From Polluticaenibacter yanchengensis (GTDB taxonomy: Bacteria; Bacteroidota; Bacteroidia; Chitinophagales; Chitinophagaceae): a stretch of DNA of 64,000 nucleotides. Below, in pieces: positions 44,783 through 53,596 of this stretch. The notes beneath the pieces were generated by a model. It saw only the letters and a program-made list of their open reading frames with translations, searched no databases and had not been told where the DNA came from. The translations under genes were made by a program, and so were the position numbers. Each line of letters begins with the position of its first letter. Within the stretch, counting starts at the first letter, position 1. The stretch lies in the NCBI GenBank assembly GCA_027854065.1, contig JAQGEF010000001.1, forward strand, positions 248,001 through 312,000, given 5' to 3'.

Positions 44783-45151
44783 TTAATTATTAGCTATCAA
44801 TGCGTTTATCGCTCTTGTTAATTTATTTAAATCACAGGTTTGGTAGTTTATAACAAATTTTAAACCAGGAAAGTTATGCTGAACGATTGCCTTTTCTAAA
44901 ATGACATGCAGGGCAGTTGCTGTTAACTCATACCTGAAATCGCTTTTATTTACACTTGCATAGTTAGCCTGGTCGTTTAGCTCTATTTCTATTTCATCTT
45001 CATAACTTAAGGCATTAAGAGACAAATATTGGTCATTGTCAACAAATGTAATGCTCACCAGCTCATCCCAGTTGTCTTCGGAGCTGTAAACAATTTTTTT
45101 ACTATCAAATACCATGAATATCTTTTTTTTATTTGCAAGTAAGGGCTCCAC
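44783..45151 (-). CDS. Small unknown protein of the immunity array
   Basis: This 122-residue protein may start at Met1 or at Met13 (base 45115, MVFDSKKIVYSSED). The core is a short beta-sheet with a helix (LTATALHVILEKAIVQHNF) and a final helix LNKLTRAINALIANN. I do not recognise the family. The upstream gene ends one base before this frame opens, so they are probably translationally coupled. Confidence 0.55.
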   Translation of the reverse strand: MEPLLANKKKIFMVFDSKKIVYSSEDNWDELVSITFVDNDQYLSLNALSYEDEIEIELNDQANYASVNKSDFRYELTATALHVILEKAIVQHNFPGLKFVINYQTCDLNKLTRAINALIANN

Positions 45152-45457
45152 TTAATAATCATCTATCAATATAACATTTGGGTTATAAAATCGCCTGTAA
45201 TATTGCTGTATCAAACCAACTACTCTTTGTCTTTCTTTGGGACTCATTTTTTTATCGGTACTGTCCCATTTTTTTACGGACCTGGTAAATATCGCACCAT
45301 GTTCCGCATCTATGGTACAGATTAACCCCTTGTCATTTTCCATAAAAAGCAGGTTTTCACCTCTTCCTAAAACACGGATGCCATAACGGTTGCCTGCATC
45401 ATCGGTAACCCGGTGTATATCGTCTTTTTTCATGAGTTCATCGAGGTAACTGTCCAT
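45152..45457 (-). CDS. Small unknown protein of the immunity array
   Basis: The frame opens at 45511, but Met19 (base 45457, MDSYLDELMKKDD) avoids a long overlap with the upstream gene and leaves a 5-bp gap. The 101-residue product is charged and has a beta core (YGIRVLGRGENLLFMEND, then GLICTIDAEHGAIFTRS) and a C-terminal helix (ERQRVVGLIQQYYRRFYNP). I cannot name it. Confidence 0.55.
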   Translation of the reverse strand: MDSYLDELMKKDDIHRVTDDAGNRYGIRVLGRGENLLFMENDKGLICTIDAEHGAIFTRSVKKWDSTDKKMSPKERQRVVGLIQQYYRRFYNPNVILIDDY

Positions 45458-45462
45458 GTGTT

Positions 45463-46053
45463 TTATTTTGACAGGAGTAATTTTTTTTGTCTGTAATAAA
45501 GCTTTGCACATCTTCCGGAAAAGTCAAAATAAACTTTATCACTAAAACCAGATAAATATATTTTGTCGAACCGCATTTTTGTTTTGATAGTTGGGATTTT
45601 TATTAATTCCCCTTTTTCATTATTGGCCAGGTGGTCGTAAAAATTCCAGTCGCCAATATAATCGCCGGTGAGCAGATTAACGCTTGATTCGCCGCTGCCA
45701 TCGTTATTGGCCGGACCAAATTCGTAACGGCTCATGCCAATCAGGCGGATTTTTTTAGTTGGTTTATCATACCGGAACTGGGTGTGATACCCGGCACGCA
45801 TCCAGTGATTGTAAAATTCGAAACCGTTTTTTGTGGCGCTTACCCCGCTTTGGGCGTTTAATATTTCTATTGGCTGACTTTTTACTGATTTGTATTGTTG
45901 CGTGGAAAGCCGGCATATAATAACGGATTCGTCCGTATCTACATAAACGGTATCGTTCTTTCCGTCGAAGTCAATGTCTTTGATAAGTTTTTCCTGTGCC
46001 TTTACCTGGATAAAGGGCCATACAAACAGGATGATGGTGACTAAAATTTTCAT
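45463..46053 (-). CDS. Secreted protein of unknown function with an Asp-rich calcium-site-like motif
   Basis: This 196-residue protein has a signal peptide ending QVKAQ. Right after it comes DIDFDGKNDTVYVD, an Asp-rich loop of the kind seen in FG-GAP/VCBS and dockerin-like calcium sites. The rest is beta-rich (YHTQFRYDKPTKKIRLIGMS). It lies in a close run, with 27 bp to the upstream gene and 5 bp to the downstream one. I do not know a family for it. Confidence 0.6.
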   Translation of the reverse strand: MKILVTIILFVWPFIQVKAQEKLIKDIDFDGKNDTVYVDTDESVIICRLSTQQYKSVKSQPIEILNAQSGVSATKNGFEFYNHWMRAGYHTQFRYDKPTKKIRLIGMSRYEFGPANNDGSGESSVNLLTGDYIGDWNFYDHLANNEKGELIKIPTIKTKMRFDKIYLSGFSDKVYFDFSGRCAKLYYRQKKLLLSK

Positions 46054-46080
46054 ATAAGTTAAAGCCTGTGGCGTTTTTGT

Positions 46081-46629
46081 TTAAAGGACGGCAAAATCAA
46101 CATCCTGATATTGTTTTTGATACACTGAAGTATCTGAAAACGCCTCTTTTCCGGCTGCTATCAATATCTCATTTTGAAAGGTAAGTTCCTGTTCCAGTAA
46201 ATTACTCCAGTATCCCGGTTCATCCGAAAAGTTTTCATAATAATCGAGGGTATTGATGACGCCAATCAATAAGCCTGCTACGCTTGCCGGGGTGTTTGTA
46301 TCTGCTACTGCATTGTCCAGGGCTTCCAGTATAAATATATCCAGGGCTTCGGGCTCTTCATAGTCTGCTGCATATTCGTCTATCTCCGCGTTGCTTTTTT
46401 CAATGGCGGTTTGATAGCTTTCCAGGTTCCCGTTACTGATATCAGTGCTTAGCTGGTCTTTCGTAACAGGGATTTGAATGTGTCTGCTGATTACATTTTC
46501 AAAGCCGGGTAGCAGGTAGTAAAATTCTATAACAGCCAGTTTTAAATTTTTAAGCTGTTCTGTAGATAAACGTCTGCATACATTGTGTAGGTTTTCTGTA
46601 TGCGGTTGAATATGTTTTACAATGTCCAT
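46081..46629 (-). CDS. Helical protein of unknown function
   Basis: This 182-residue protein has no signal peptide and is almost wholly alpha-helical: LSTEQLKNLKLAVIEFYYLL, LDIFILEALDNAVADTNTPA, YWSNLLEQELTFQNEILIAA. The pattern of a long N-terminal helix, an acidic middle and a final bundle vaguely recalls DUF416-like immunity proteins, but I do not claim it. It lies in the array with a 26-bp gap upstream. Confidence 0.6.
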   Translation of the reverse strand: MDIVKHIQPHTENLHNVCRRLSTEQLKNLKLAVIEFYYLLPGFENVISRHIQIPVTKDQLSTDISNGNLESYQTAIEKSNAEIDEYAADYEEPEALDIFILEALDNAVADTNTPASVAGLLIGVINTLDYYENFSDEPGYWSNLLEQELTFQNEILIAAGKEAFSDTSVYQKQYQDVDFAVL

Positions 46630-46655
46630 AGTTTTAATCTTGTTTTTTATCCGGG

Positions 46656-47663
46656 TTACATATCAATACTAAGGTCCTGGATGATTAGTGCGTAATCGAC
46701 CTGGACATTGATACTGTTTTGTAAAAAGATATTCGGCGCCAGGAAAACGATTAACAGGTCTTCTTCAAAAAAATGAAAGGCATTGACGGTCAGGTCCTGT
46801 TTTAAATCGGCGTATTCCTGCATTTTTAATTCTCCTTCATAGGCACTTTCCGTAATTTCTATCGCTATCTCTTCAGTAATCCTTGTTATTTTATTTTTAT
46901 AAAACAAGGTTTCAAGCGTTTGTTTACTTTTTTCTATCAATTCCTCATAGTCGTTTTTTGAACTGCCAGGCTCATCCAGCAAGAATGTTACCGGAATGTT
47001 TTTTTTGATGCTGTCAATAGCAAAGAGCAGCTTCAGGCCATCGCCTGTTATTTTTTGATTGATTATCCTGATTTTTTCCTGCATCATATTATTTTCAGTA
47101 AGCAATTCATGTGCCTGTTTCAGTACGCCGGCATCCCGGGCTATACAGGTTAGGGTGCCGGTTTCATGTTGAATGTATATGACGGATTTTATTGCTTTAC
47201 CTATCCATATTTTATTGGGATAGGAGAAGGGATTAAAAAACTGGTTCCAGTGTTTTTTTACCGGTACGAATATGCCGTAACCGGTAAATGGTATATCCAA
47301 TTTGTTATTGGCGTGTGCTGACACCCAGTGAACATATTCTGTCAGGAGCAAGGTGGTGAGGTTAAATTCGTAAGAAGTCCAATCCTGCTCTTCCTGTATA
47401 GATACGATGGGGTCTTCCTGTTCCATTTCGTTTTTCTTCACCATAAATAAGTCTGCATGGCGGCAACTGAGCCTGAACTGAATACGCTCATCGGTTGCTT
47501 CCCGGAATGCAAAAAAAGGGTAGTCATTACCGGGTAAAGCATTGATAAACGGGTGCAGTGCATCAAAGTAAGTTGATACAGTATGATTGTTTCCTGGTAA
47601 ATTGTTATCAAACAGGGTTTGATAAATCGTATTGAGTCTGTCTTCAAATTCCAAAATGGTCAT
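46656..47663 (-). CDS. Unknown cytoplasmic protein of the immunity array
   Basis: At 335 residues this is the longest gene of the array. It has no signal peptide. It is mixed alpha/beta, with a N-terminal part (about 1-110, YPFFAFREATDERIQFRLS) and a C-terminal part rich in long helices (KSKQTLETLFYKNKITRITE). I do not recognise either. It lies between a SMI1/KNR4-like gene and an unknown helical gene. Confidence 0.6.
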   Translation of the reverse strand: MTILEFEDRLNTIYQTLFDNNLPGNNHTVSTYFDALHPFINALPGNDYPFFAFREATDERIQFRLSCRHADLFMVKKNEMEQEDPIVSIQEEQDWTSYEFNLTTLLLTEYVHWVSAHANNKLDIPFTGYGIFVPVKKHWNQFFNPFSYPNKIWIGKAIKSVIYIQHETGTLTCIARDAGVLKQAHELLTENNMMQEKIRIINQKITGDGLKLLFAIDSIKKNIPVTFLLDEPGSSKNDYEELIEKSKQTLETLFYKNKITRITEEIAIEITESAYEGELKMQEYADLKQDLTVNAFHFFEEDLLIVFLAPNIFLQNSINVQVDYALIIQDLSIDM

Positions 47664-47707
47664 TACTGATGTTTTTGTTTTCCTTGTGGTATAATATTTA
47701 CCGGGCT

Positions 47708-48148
47708 TTAATTTATATCTGAACTATCTATGTCAAAGAATTCTTCCGGGAATTCATTGAAAGTGTTCCATTTTCTGTCATAATCTCCGGCAAGCACTTT
47801 TTCAACACCGGCATCTTCTACCAGGATTACGGAGTCGTTATCCTTATCGTAAAGCAGGAAAGCATAGGTCGTATCTTCCAGTAGGGATATTAAGTTTTTG
47901 GGCACCTTTTCTATAGTATGCATATTATAGTTTACGCCGGTCACCGTTTCATCCATCAAATCTCTTACTACATTAAACATAAATCCTTCTGAACCGTTGA
48001 ATTCGGTGCCATAAGTTGTTGCCAGCTGAAAAAAGGCGGAATTTTCTTTGAAGCCTTTCTTGCGAAGGAAAGAAAGATAGCTATCCCTGTTTTCCGGTAA
48101 TAACGTAGGCTCGTCCTGTAAGTAGGTTAGTATTTTCTGGCTTAGCAT
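47708..48148 (-). CDS. SMI1/KNR4-like (SUKH) immunity protein
   Basis: This 146-residue protein has the SUKH layout: an N-terminal helix, the segment SAFFQLATTYGTEFNGSEGF near position 40-58, then VPKNLISLLEDTTYAFLLYD and a closing DYDRKWNTFNEFPEEFFDID. It is shorter than the SUKH protein at 40795-41304 and not very similar to it, so it is a second, independent immunity gene. The Imm11-like gene lies 90 bp upstream. Confidence 0.7.
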   Translation of the reverse strand: MLSQKILTYLQDEPTLLPENRDSYLSFLRKKGFKENSAFFQLATTYGTEFNGSEGFMFNVVRDLMDETVTGVNYNMHTIEKVPKNLISLLEDTTYAFLLYDKDNDSVILVEDAGVEKVLAGDYDRKWNTFNEFPEEFFDIDSSDIN

Positions 48149-48238
48149 AGTAATTTTTAAATAATGAATTGTTTAAGTTTTTTCTTCAGGCAACTGATTT
48201 TATTTCCGGCTCTCAAATAATTTAATACCTGTTTTTAC

Positions 48239-48796
48239 TTACTTTTTAAAACCCACACTATTAATGCCCGCAGCTTCCACCTGTTGTTTAAATATATCGG
48301 AAACCACAATTTTATTGTCTTCTGCCGAACGGACAATATGGTATTCATACCCGTATTCTTCCAAGGGTGTTGTTTTTAAAGTGGCTTTGGAAAATTTGAG
48401 GGAACCGTCAACCGGGTGTTTGGTATATACGGATGTGCTTAAGTCATAACAATCTACTGTATTAAAAATGTTGATAGCATAATAGCTGGTATTGTGTACT
48501 CCTTTATAGCTGAATTCGGTGGGGAATACCTGTACCTCGTTTTTTGCATACTCCACTACCAGGTTTTTAAACCGCTCACTGAACAATATGCCGCCACCCA
48601 CTGTTTCGAGGATATCGTAAGTAAGCAGGCTTTCATAGGCGACTTTGCTGTTGTCCGCATCTTCATAACGCAGGGGTAAGTCAGGTGCTCCGGGAATAAA
48701 TTTGCCCATGGCCAGCCAGGAACCGTTTATTTTGTTGGTGAGGCTGAATGTAAGCGGGTAGTTTAATTTGCTTTTAAACAGGAGAAAGTAGTTCAT
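48239..48796 (-). CDS. Imm11/DUF1629-like immunity protein
   Basis: This 185-residue protein has no signal peptide and follows the DUF1629/Imm11 pattern: a substrate-like strand pair, then GGGILFSERFKNLVVEYAKN, VQVFPTEFSYKG, YYAINIFNTVDCYDLSTSVY and, at the end, KIVVSDIFKQQVEAAGINSV. Proteins of this type protect against toxins delivered by contact systems. It is the first gene of the minus-strand array. Upstream to 49035 I see no gene. Confidence 0.8.
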   Translation of the reverse strand: MNYFLLFKSKLNYPLTFSLTNKINGSWLAMGKFIPGAPDLPLRYEDADNSKVAYESLLTYDILETVGGGILFSERFKNLVVEYAKNEVQVFPTEFSYKGVHNTSYYAINIFNTVDCYDLSTSVYTKHPVDGSLKFSKATLKTTPLEEYGYEYHIVRSAEDNKIVVSDIFKQQVEAAGINSVGFKK

Positions 48797-49035
48797 GGTT
48801 TGCGTGAGTTTTATTAATGTTCATTGTCTTCTTTTTAGCTTTTCGACACACTTAACTTTCAAAAGAGATGCCAGTTTTTCTTTTCTGTCATAAATTCAAA
48901 ATCCGGATGGTGCAATATACCTGTTGATTATTAGATATTCGTATTTTAAAAACTTTCTAAAAAAGCGACACTTTTCCTAAGAGGAGAACAATAACCTGAA
49001 AACGTGTTGCTTTTAAAGAGACACTTATAATACCA

Positions 49036-49578
49036 ATGAAACAGGGTAATTTGCACATACAATTATACGAAATGGTACAAATTTTGGAAACGGACCGGAT
49101 TTTATTAAGGGAGTTAACTCCGGCTGATGCGGCAAGCTTCTACCAATTAAACTTGAATCCCAATGTCATAAAATATACAGGGAACTCTGCTTTTAACAGC
49201 ATTGAAGATGCAAAGCGCTTTTTAGAAAATTATACAGATTACGAGCTAAACGGTTATGGCAGATGGGCCGTCATCAATAAAGAAGCTGGCAAATTTATCG
49301 GTTGGTGCGGATTAAAATTTGAAGCAACAGACAATGAGACTGATATCGGCTTTCGTTTTTTTGAAGAGGAATGGTATAAAGGCTATGCTACCGAAAGTGC
49401 TAAAGCATGTTTGAATTATGGCTTTGAAAAACTTCATCTTAAACGAATTGTTGGGAGAGCAATGAAAGAAAATACTAACTCGATAAATGTATTGGAAAAA
49501 ATAGGGCTTAGTTATGAGAAAGATATTTTACTTAATGGTATGAAAGCCGTTCTATATAAAATAGAGGCGACCGGTTAA
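49036..49578 (+). CDS. GNAT-family N-acetyltransferase (RimJ/RimL type)
   Basis: This acetyltransferase of up to 180 residues transfers acetyl from acetyl-CoA to an amine, possibly of a protein N-terminus or small molecule. Family marks are TDRILLRELTPADAASFYQL, FIGWCGLKF, TDIGFRFFEEEWYKGYATE and the CoA loop region. The end is NSINVLEKIGLSYEKD. Met13 (base 49072) may be the true start because the family begins shortly before TDRILLREL. It is a single gene between the immunity array and the nucleotidyltransferase. Confidence 0.88.
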   Translation: MKQGNLHIQLYEMVQILETDRILLRELTPADAASFYQLNLNPNVIKYTGNSAFNSIEDAKRFLENYTDYELNGYGRWAVINKEAGKFIGWCGLKFEATDNETDIGFRFFEEEWYKGYATESAKACLNYGFEKLHLKRIVGRAMKENTNSINVLEKIGLSYEKDILLNGMKAVLYKIEATG

Positions 49579-49736
49579 ATGGGTTAAATGATCCCCTGCA
49601 TGTCATTTCCTACATTCAATATTTGAATAGAACACAGGTTATTTAAATACGAAAAACTACTGCTGGGAATAATACACTCAAAAGGCTGATAAGATGCGGG
49701 CTTTAGTCACTGTTCAATAGCGCTCAACTGTTGAAA

Positions 49737-49853
49737 GGCTCCGGCATGTGTGGGCAGCCGCCAGGCGGCTGGTGCGACGCAGGAGCACGGAGCGAAGCGA
49801 ACCCCTAAACACGCCGGACTGAAGGTGAAAAACGGGATTGGGATGAAAGCCCC
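49737..49853 (+). repeat. Structured repeat family 1, copy D
   Basis: The copy runs from GGCTCCGGCATGTGTGGG through an inner hairpin CAGCCGCC/GGCGGCTG and a GTGC-GACGCAGGA-GCAC stem to ACGGAGCGAAGCGAACCCC and CACGCCGGA (49818). The AGCCCC box is at 49848-49853, 24 bp from the stop of the minus-strand gene ending at 49877. The gap 49579-49876 holds nothing else clear. Confidence 0.8.
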
Positions 49854-49876
49854 AAAATAAAAAAACGGATCTCTTT

Positions 49877-50872
49877 CTAACCGAAATTAATTTCCGTATT
49901 GTCCCCAATGTTGAGATTGCGGCACATGCCTTTTACATTGGCGTCGCTGCCAATAAGGGAATGATTGAGTACGACATCGTTTAAAGTGGTATAAGAGCCT
50001 ATGATGCTGTTTTTTACAATGGACATATTGATGTTGGTTTGTACACCTATGGCTACATTGGGACCCAGAATACAGTTGCGGATATTGCAGCCTTCGGCAA
50101 TACTTACCGGTGGTATAATAATGGTGTTTTCGTAGTAATGGTTTTGCTCATCTACATTGCCACCATGCTTTTTAAGAAGTGTGGCATTGGTCTCCAGCAA
50201 AGTTTCGAAGTTGCCGCAGTCATACCAGGTATTCACTTTCACTGCTTTGAATTTCGCGCCTTTCTGAATCATGCTCATCAGGGCATCCGTAAGGTTATAA
50301 TCGCCGTTAAATGTAATTTTTTCTTTGAAAATATGTTGCAGCGCATCAAAAAGCAGGTGTGTATCTTTTATTTTATAAATACCAACCATTGCCATATTGC
50401 TTTTAGGAATGGCCGGTTTTTCTACTACAGATTCTATAAAACCATCATTATTAATCTCAGCAACACCAAATAACCTCGGGTTATCTACTTTTTTTACTGC
50501 GACTACGTTATAAGGACTGTTAATAATTTCTGACACGTCGTACTCACAAATAGTATCTCCGAAAACAACAATTATTTCGTCGGTTTCCAGCAAAGTTTGT
50601 CCTAACTTTACAGCATGGGCTGTACCCTGGCGATTATTTTGATAGATAAAATGTGCCTCCAGTTCAGGGAAAGTATTATCGACATATTCATGGATTTTTT
50701 CTCCCAGGTAGCCTACAACAAAGATAAACTCCTTTACGCCGGCATTTGTTAACTGATTAATGATGTAGCTAAGAATAGTAGTACCTGCAATGGGCATTAA
50801 TGCTTTGGGTTGTGTGTAAGTATGAGGACGAAGTTTGGCACCGGCACCGGCAACAGGTATTATAGCTTTCAA
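49877..50872 (-). CDS. Sugar-1-phosphate nucleotidyltransferase with a left-handed beta-helix tail
   Basis: This 331-residue enzyme builds a nucleotide sugar from NTP and sugar-1-phosphate. The catalytic N-terminus shows GAGAKLRPHTYTQPKALMPI, the loop VVFGDTICEYD and the basic VEKPAIPKSN. Residues about 240-331 carry hexapeptide-repeat-like strands (INNCILGPNVAIGVQT style), as in GlmU and RmlA-like proteins. The sugar and nucleotide cannot be read from the sequence. It is monocistronic, with a family 1 repeat beyond its 3' end. Confidence 0.88.
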   Translation of the reverse strand: MKAIIPVAGAGAKLRPHTYTQPKALMPIAGTTILSYIINQLTNAGVKEFIFVVGYLGEKIHEYVDNTFPELEAHFIYQNNRQGTAHAVKLGQTLLETDEIIVVFGDTICEYDVSEIINSPYNVVAVKKVDNPRLFGVAEINNDGFIESVVEKPAIPKSNMAMVGIYKIKDTHLLFDALQHIFKEKITFNGDYNLTDALMSMIQKGAKFKAVKVNTWYDCGNFETLLETNATLLKKHGGNVDEQNHYYENTIIIPPVSIAEGCNIRNCILGPNVAIGVQTNINMSIVKNSIIGSYTTLNDVVLNHSLIGSDANVKGMCRNLNIGDNTEINFG

Positions 50873-51089
50873 TGTCTGACGATTTATTTATAAAAATAAA
50901 ATTAGGATTATGCTGACAAAGTTACCGATTTCAATAAAAAAATGTTTTAAAAAGCTGATGAATGCATAAAAACGGTAAAGCATAATTAAAATAAATGCAA
51001 TTTCAAGTCATTTTTTTGTATTTTTATTAAAGATTGAGCTGGAAAGACACTTAGATGTGTATTTTTTTTAGCTTTTTCACTATTGTATT

Positions 51090-51118
51090 TTGTTTGTTTG
51101 GTAAAAAGTATATTTTTG
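51090..51118 (+). promoter_or_regulatory. Predicted promoter of acpP
   Basis: TTG (51090-51092), an 18-bp spacer and TATTTTTG (51111-51118) fit the Bacteroidota consensus. Transcription would start near 51124, about 18 nt before the acpP ATG. The gap 50873-51089 holds nothing else clear. Confidence 0.6.
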
Positions 51119-51141
51119 CCGCTGTAAAAAATTAATATACC

Positions 51142-51378
51142 ATGAGCGACATTGCAACAAGAGTAAAAAAAATCATTGTTGACAAATTAGGTGTTGACGA
51201 AGCTGAAGTAACCACCGAGGCATCTTTTACTAATGATTTAGGTGCTGATTCTTTAGATACAGTAGAACTTATCATGGAATTCGAGAAAGAGTTTAATATT
51301 TCTATTCCAGACGAACAAGCTGAAACAATTACAACCGTAGGCCAGGCAGTGAGCTACCTGGAAGAACACGCAAAATAA
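51142..51378 (+). CDS. acpP: Acyl carrier protein
   Basis: The 78-residue carrier holds growing fatty acids on a phosphopantetheine arm attached to Ser37 ([15 protein letters not shown]). The acidic four-helix pattern and length are typical. It heads the conserved acpP-fabF-rnc group. A strong stem-loop at 51403-51438, just before fabF, probably sets the large excess of acpP over fabF message. Confidence 0.97.
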   Translation: MSDIATRVKKIIVDKLGVDEAEVTTEASFTNDLGADSLDTVELIMEFEKEFNISIPDEQAETITTVGQAVSYLEEHAK

Positions 51379-51402
51379 TTTGTTTTAGACTATTTGGTTG
51401 GT

Positions 51403-51439
51403 AACACGCCGAAACCAAAGTAATGGTTTCGGCGTGTTT
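51403..51439 (+). terminator. Stem-loop (attenuator) between acpP and fabF
   Basis: The 15-bp perfect stem AACACGCCGAAACCA / TGGTTTCGGCGTGTT has loop AAGTAA and is followed by only TC, not a T-tract. It stops or pauses part of the transcription, or protects the acpP mRNA 3' end. Confidence 0.7.
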
Positions 51440-51480
51440 CAGCTACAATTAAAATTGTTTGAGCAATACAGCAATATTTT

Positions 51481-52734
51481 ATGGAATTAAAGCGAGTAGT
51501 AGTAACAGGTTTAGGTGCTTTGACACCAATTGGAAATACTGTAGATGCCTATTGGGCAGGACTTGCATCTGGCACAAGTGGTGCCGGACCAATTACGCTT
51601 TTTGATGCATCGAAGTTTAAAACCAGGTTTGCGTGTGAGCTTAAAAATTTTGAGCCAACAGACTTTCTGGACAAGAAAGAAGCACGTAAGTTAGACCGTT
51701 ACTGTCAACTAGCAATGATTGCCAGCGATGAAGCTGTAAAACAAGCAGGTTTAGCAGAAGGTAACTTTAATCCTGACCGTGTAGGCGTTATTTCAGGAAG
51801 CGGCATCGGAGGTTTAATTACGTTCCAGCAGGAGGTAATGAATTTTGCCGCAGGTGATGGTACGCCAAGATTCAACCCGTTCTTTATTCCGAAAATGATT
51901 TCGGACATCGCTGCGGGACAGATCAGCATCCGCCATGGATTCAGAGGCCCTAACTACTCCGTTACAAGTGCTTGTGCAAGCTCAACCAATGCAATTGGTG
52001 TTGCATTCGACCTTATCAGGGCCGGTAAAATAGATGTTGCCGTAACAGGCGGCTCTGAAGCTGTTATCAGCGAAGCCGGTGTGGGTGGTTTTAATGCAAT
52101 GAAAGCGTTAAGCGAAAGAAATGATTCTCCGGAAACGGCCAGCCGCCCTTACGATAAAGACCGTGATGGTTTCGTAATGGGTGAAGGTGCCGGTATCTTA
52201 GTATTAGAGGAATTAGAACACGCTATTAAGCGCGGTGCAAAAATTATTTGTGAAATTGCCGGTTCTGGTGCCAGTGGAGATGCTTACCATATTACTGCCC
52301 CGCACCCGGAAGGACTGGGTGCAAAGAATGTAATGCTGGCAGCATTGGCTGATGCAGGCATGAACCCTGAAGATATTGATTACATAAATACACATGGAAC
52401 CAGCACTCCTTTGGGTGATGGCGCTGAAATAAAAGCGATCCAGGATGTATTTAAAGATCATGCTTACAAACTCAACATTAGTAGTACCAAAAGCATGACA
52501 GGTCACTGTTTGGGTGCCGCGGGTGCTATAGAATTGATAGCATGTATTAAAGCAATAGAAAACGATACTGTACCTCCAACAATTAATCACTTTACCGACG
52601 ATCCGGAATTAGATGCTCAGTTAAATTTTACATTTAACCAGGCTCAAAAACGTACGGTAAACGCTGCATTATCAAATACATTTGGATTTGGCGGACATAA
52701 TGCCTGTGTTATAGCAAAAAAATATAAAGGTTAA
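51481..52734 (+). CDS. fabF: 3-oxoacyl-[acyl-carrier-protein] synthase II
   Basis: This 417-residue condensing enzyme elongates acyl-ACP with malonyl-ACP. The catalytic triad is Cys165 (TSACASSTN), His305 (NTHGTSTPLGD) and His342 (TGHCLGAAG). The FGFGGHNA C-terminal motif is present. It follows acpP by 102 bp, with the intergenic stem-loop, and precedes rnc by 131 bp, the usual order in Bacteroidota. Confidence 0.97.
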   Translation: MELKRVVVTGLGALTPIGNTVDAYWAGLASGTSGAGPITLFDASKFKTRFACELKNFEPTDFLDKKEARKLDRYCQLAMIASDEAVKQAGLAEGNFNPDRVGVISGSGIGGLITFQQEVMNFAAGDGTPRFNPFFIPKMISDIAAGQISIRHGFRGPNYSVTSACASSTNAIGVAFDLIRAGKIDVAVTGGSEAVISEAGVGGFNAMKALSERNDSPETASRPYDKDRDGFVMGEGAGILVLEELEHAIKRGAKIICEIAGSGASGDAYHITAPHPEGLGAKNVMLAALADAGMNPEDIDYINTHGTSTPLGDGAEIKAIQDVFKDHAYKLNISSTKSMTGHCLGAAGAIELIACIKAIENDTVPPTINHFTDDPELDAQLNFTFNQAQKRTVNAALSNTFGFGGHNACVIAKKYKG

Positions 52735-52865
52735 TCAACACTTTATATTACGTTACAACATTCATCAATTGCTCTGTGTTGCTAGCCGATGCATACTATC
52801 GTTAACAGAAAATCTATTGTCTGTGGATTAGTTTTTTTTGATTATAACAACAAGAAAGCAATAAC

Positions 52866-53576
52866 GTGAGTTTATTTTCCGATTTTTTTAATAAAAGTCA
52901 AGTAGCGGATTCGTATAAAAAACAACTTAAAAACATACTTGGGTTTACGCCAAGAAATTTAAGTTTATATGAGGCGGCTTTAAGTCACCGTAGTGTGAAA
53001 GACGCTGCAGAGGAAAATAATGAACGGCTTGAATACCTGGGCGATGCGATTCTTAGCGCAGTAGTTGCAGATTTTTTGTTTAAGAAATACCCCAAAAAAG
53101 ATGAGGGATTTCTTACCGAAATGCGCAGCAAAATGGTAAATCGCCAGCAAATGAACGATATAGCCCTCAAAATGGGGCTCAAAAAAATTACCCGCTATAA
53201 TAAAATTGACAATTCTCTTAAGAATAGTCAGATATTCGGCAATACGCTGGAAGCCATGCTTGGCGCCATTTACTTAGATTTAGGTTACAGGAAAACAAGT
53301 CGCTGGATTCTTAAAAAAGTGATTGTTCCATATTTATTTATGGATGATTTGGAATCCCAGGATATTAACGTTAAAAACAAACTGATAGGCTGGGCAAGTA
53401 AAAACGGCAAAAACGTTGAGTTTGTCGTATTGGAAGAACGCCAGGAAAAAGGACGCAGATTATTCATAGTCGGGGTAAAAGTAGATGACGAAATAATGGC
53501 AGCAGGCAGAGGCTTCAATAAAAAAGATGCCAGCCATATAGCAGCAAAGCTTTGTGTTGAAAAATTAGCACTCTAA
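52866..53576 (+). CDS. rnc: Ribonuclease III
   Basis: This 236-residue double-strand-specific endoribonuclease processes rRNA and structured mRNAs. The catalytic domain (1-155) has NERLEYLGDAIL with Glu56 and Asp60 and the metal ligand Glu129 in NTLEAMLGAIYLD. Residues 165-236 form the dsRNA-binding domain (NKLIGWASKNG to KKDASHIAAKLC). The start codon is GTG at 52866. A heptamer array begins 21 bp after the stop. Confidence 0.95.
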   Translation: MSLFSDFFNKSQVADSYKKQLKNILGFTPRNLSLYEAALSHRSVKDAAEENNERLEYLGDAILSAVVADFLFKKYPKKDEGFLTEMRSKMVNRQQMNDIALKMGLKKITRYNKIDNSLKNSQIFGNTLEAMLGAIYLDLGYRKTSRWILKKVIVPYLFMDDLESQDINVKNKLIGWASKNGKNVEFVVLEERQEKGRRLFIVGVKVDDEIMAAGRGFNKKDASHIAAKLCVEKLAL

Positions 53577-53596
53577 TCATTTCAGCATCCCAAAAC

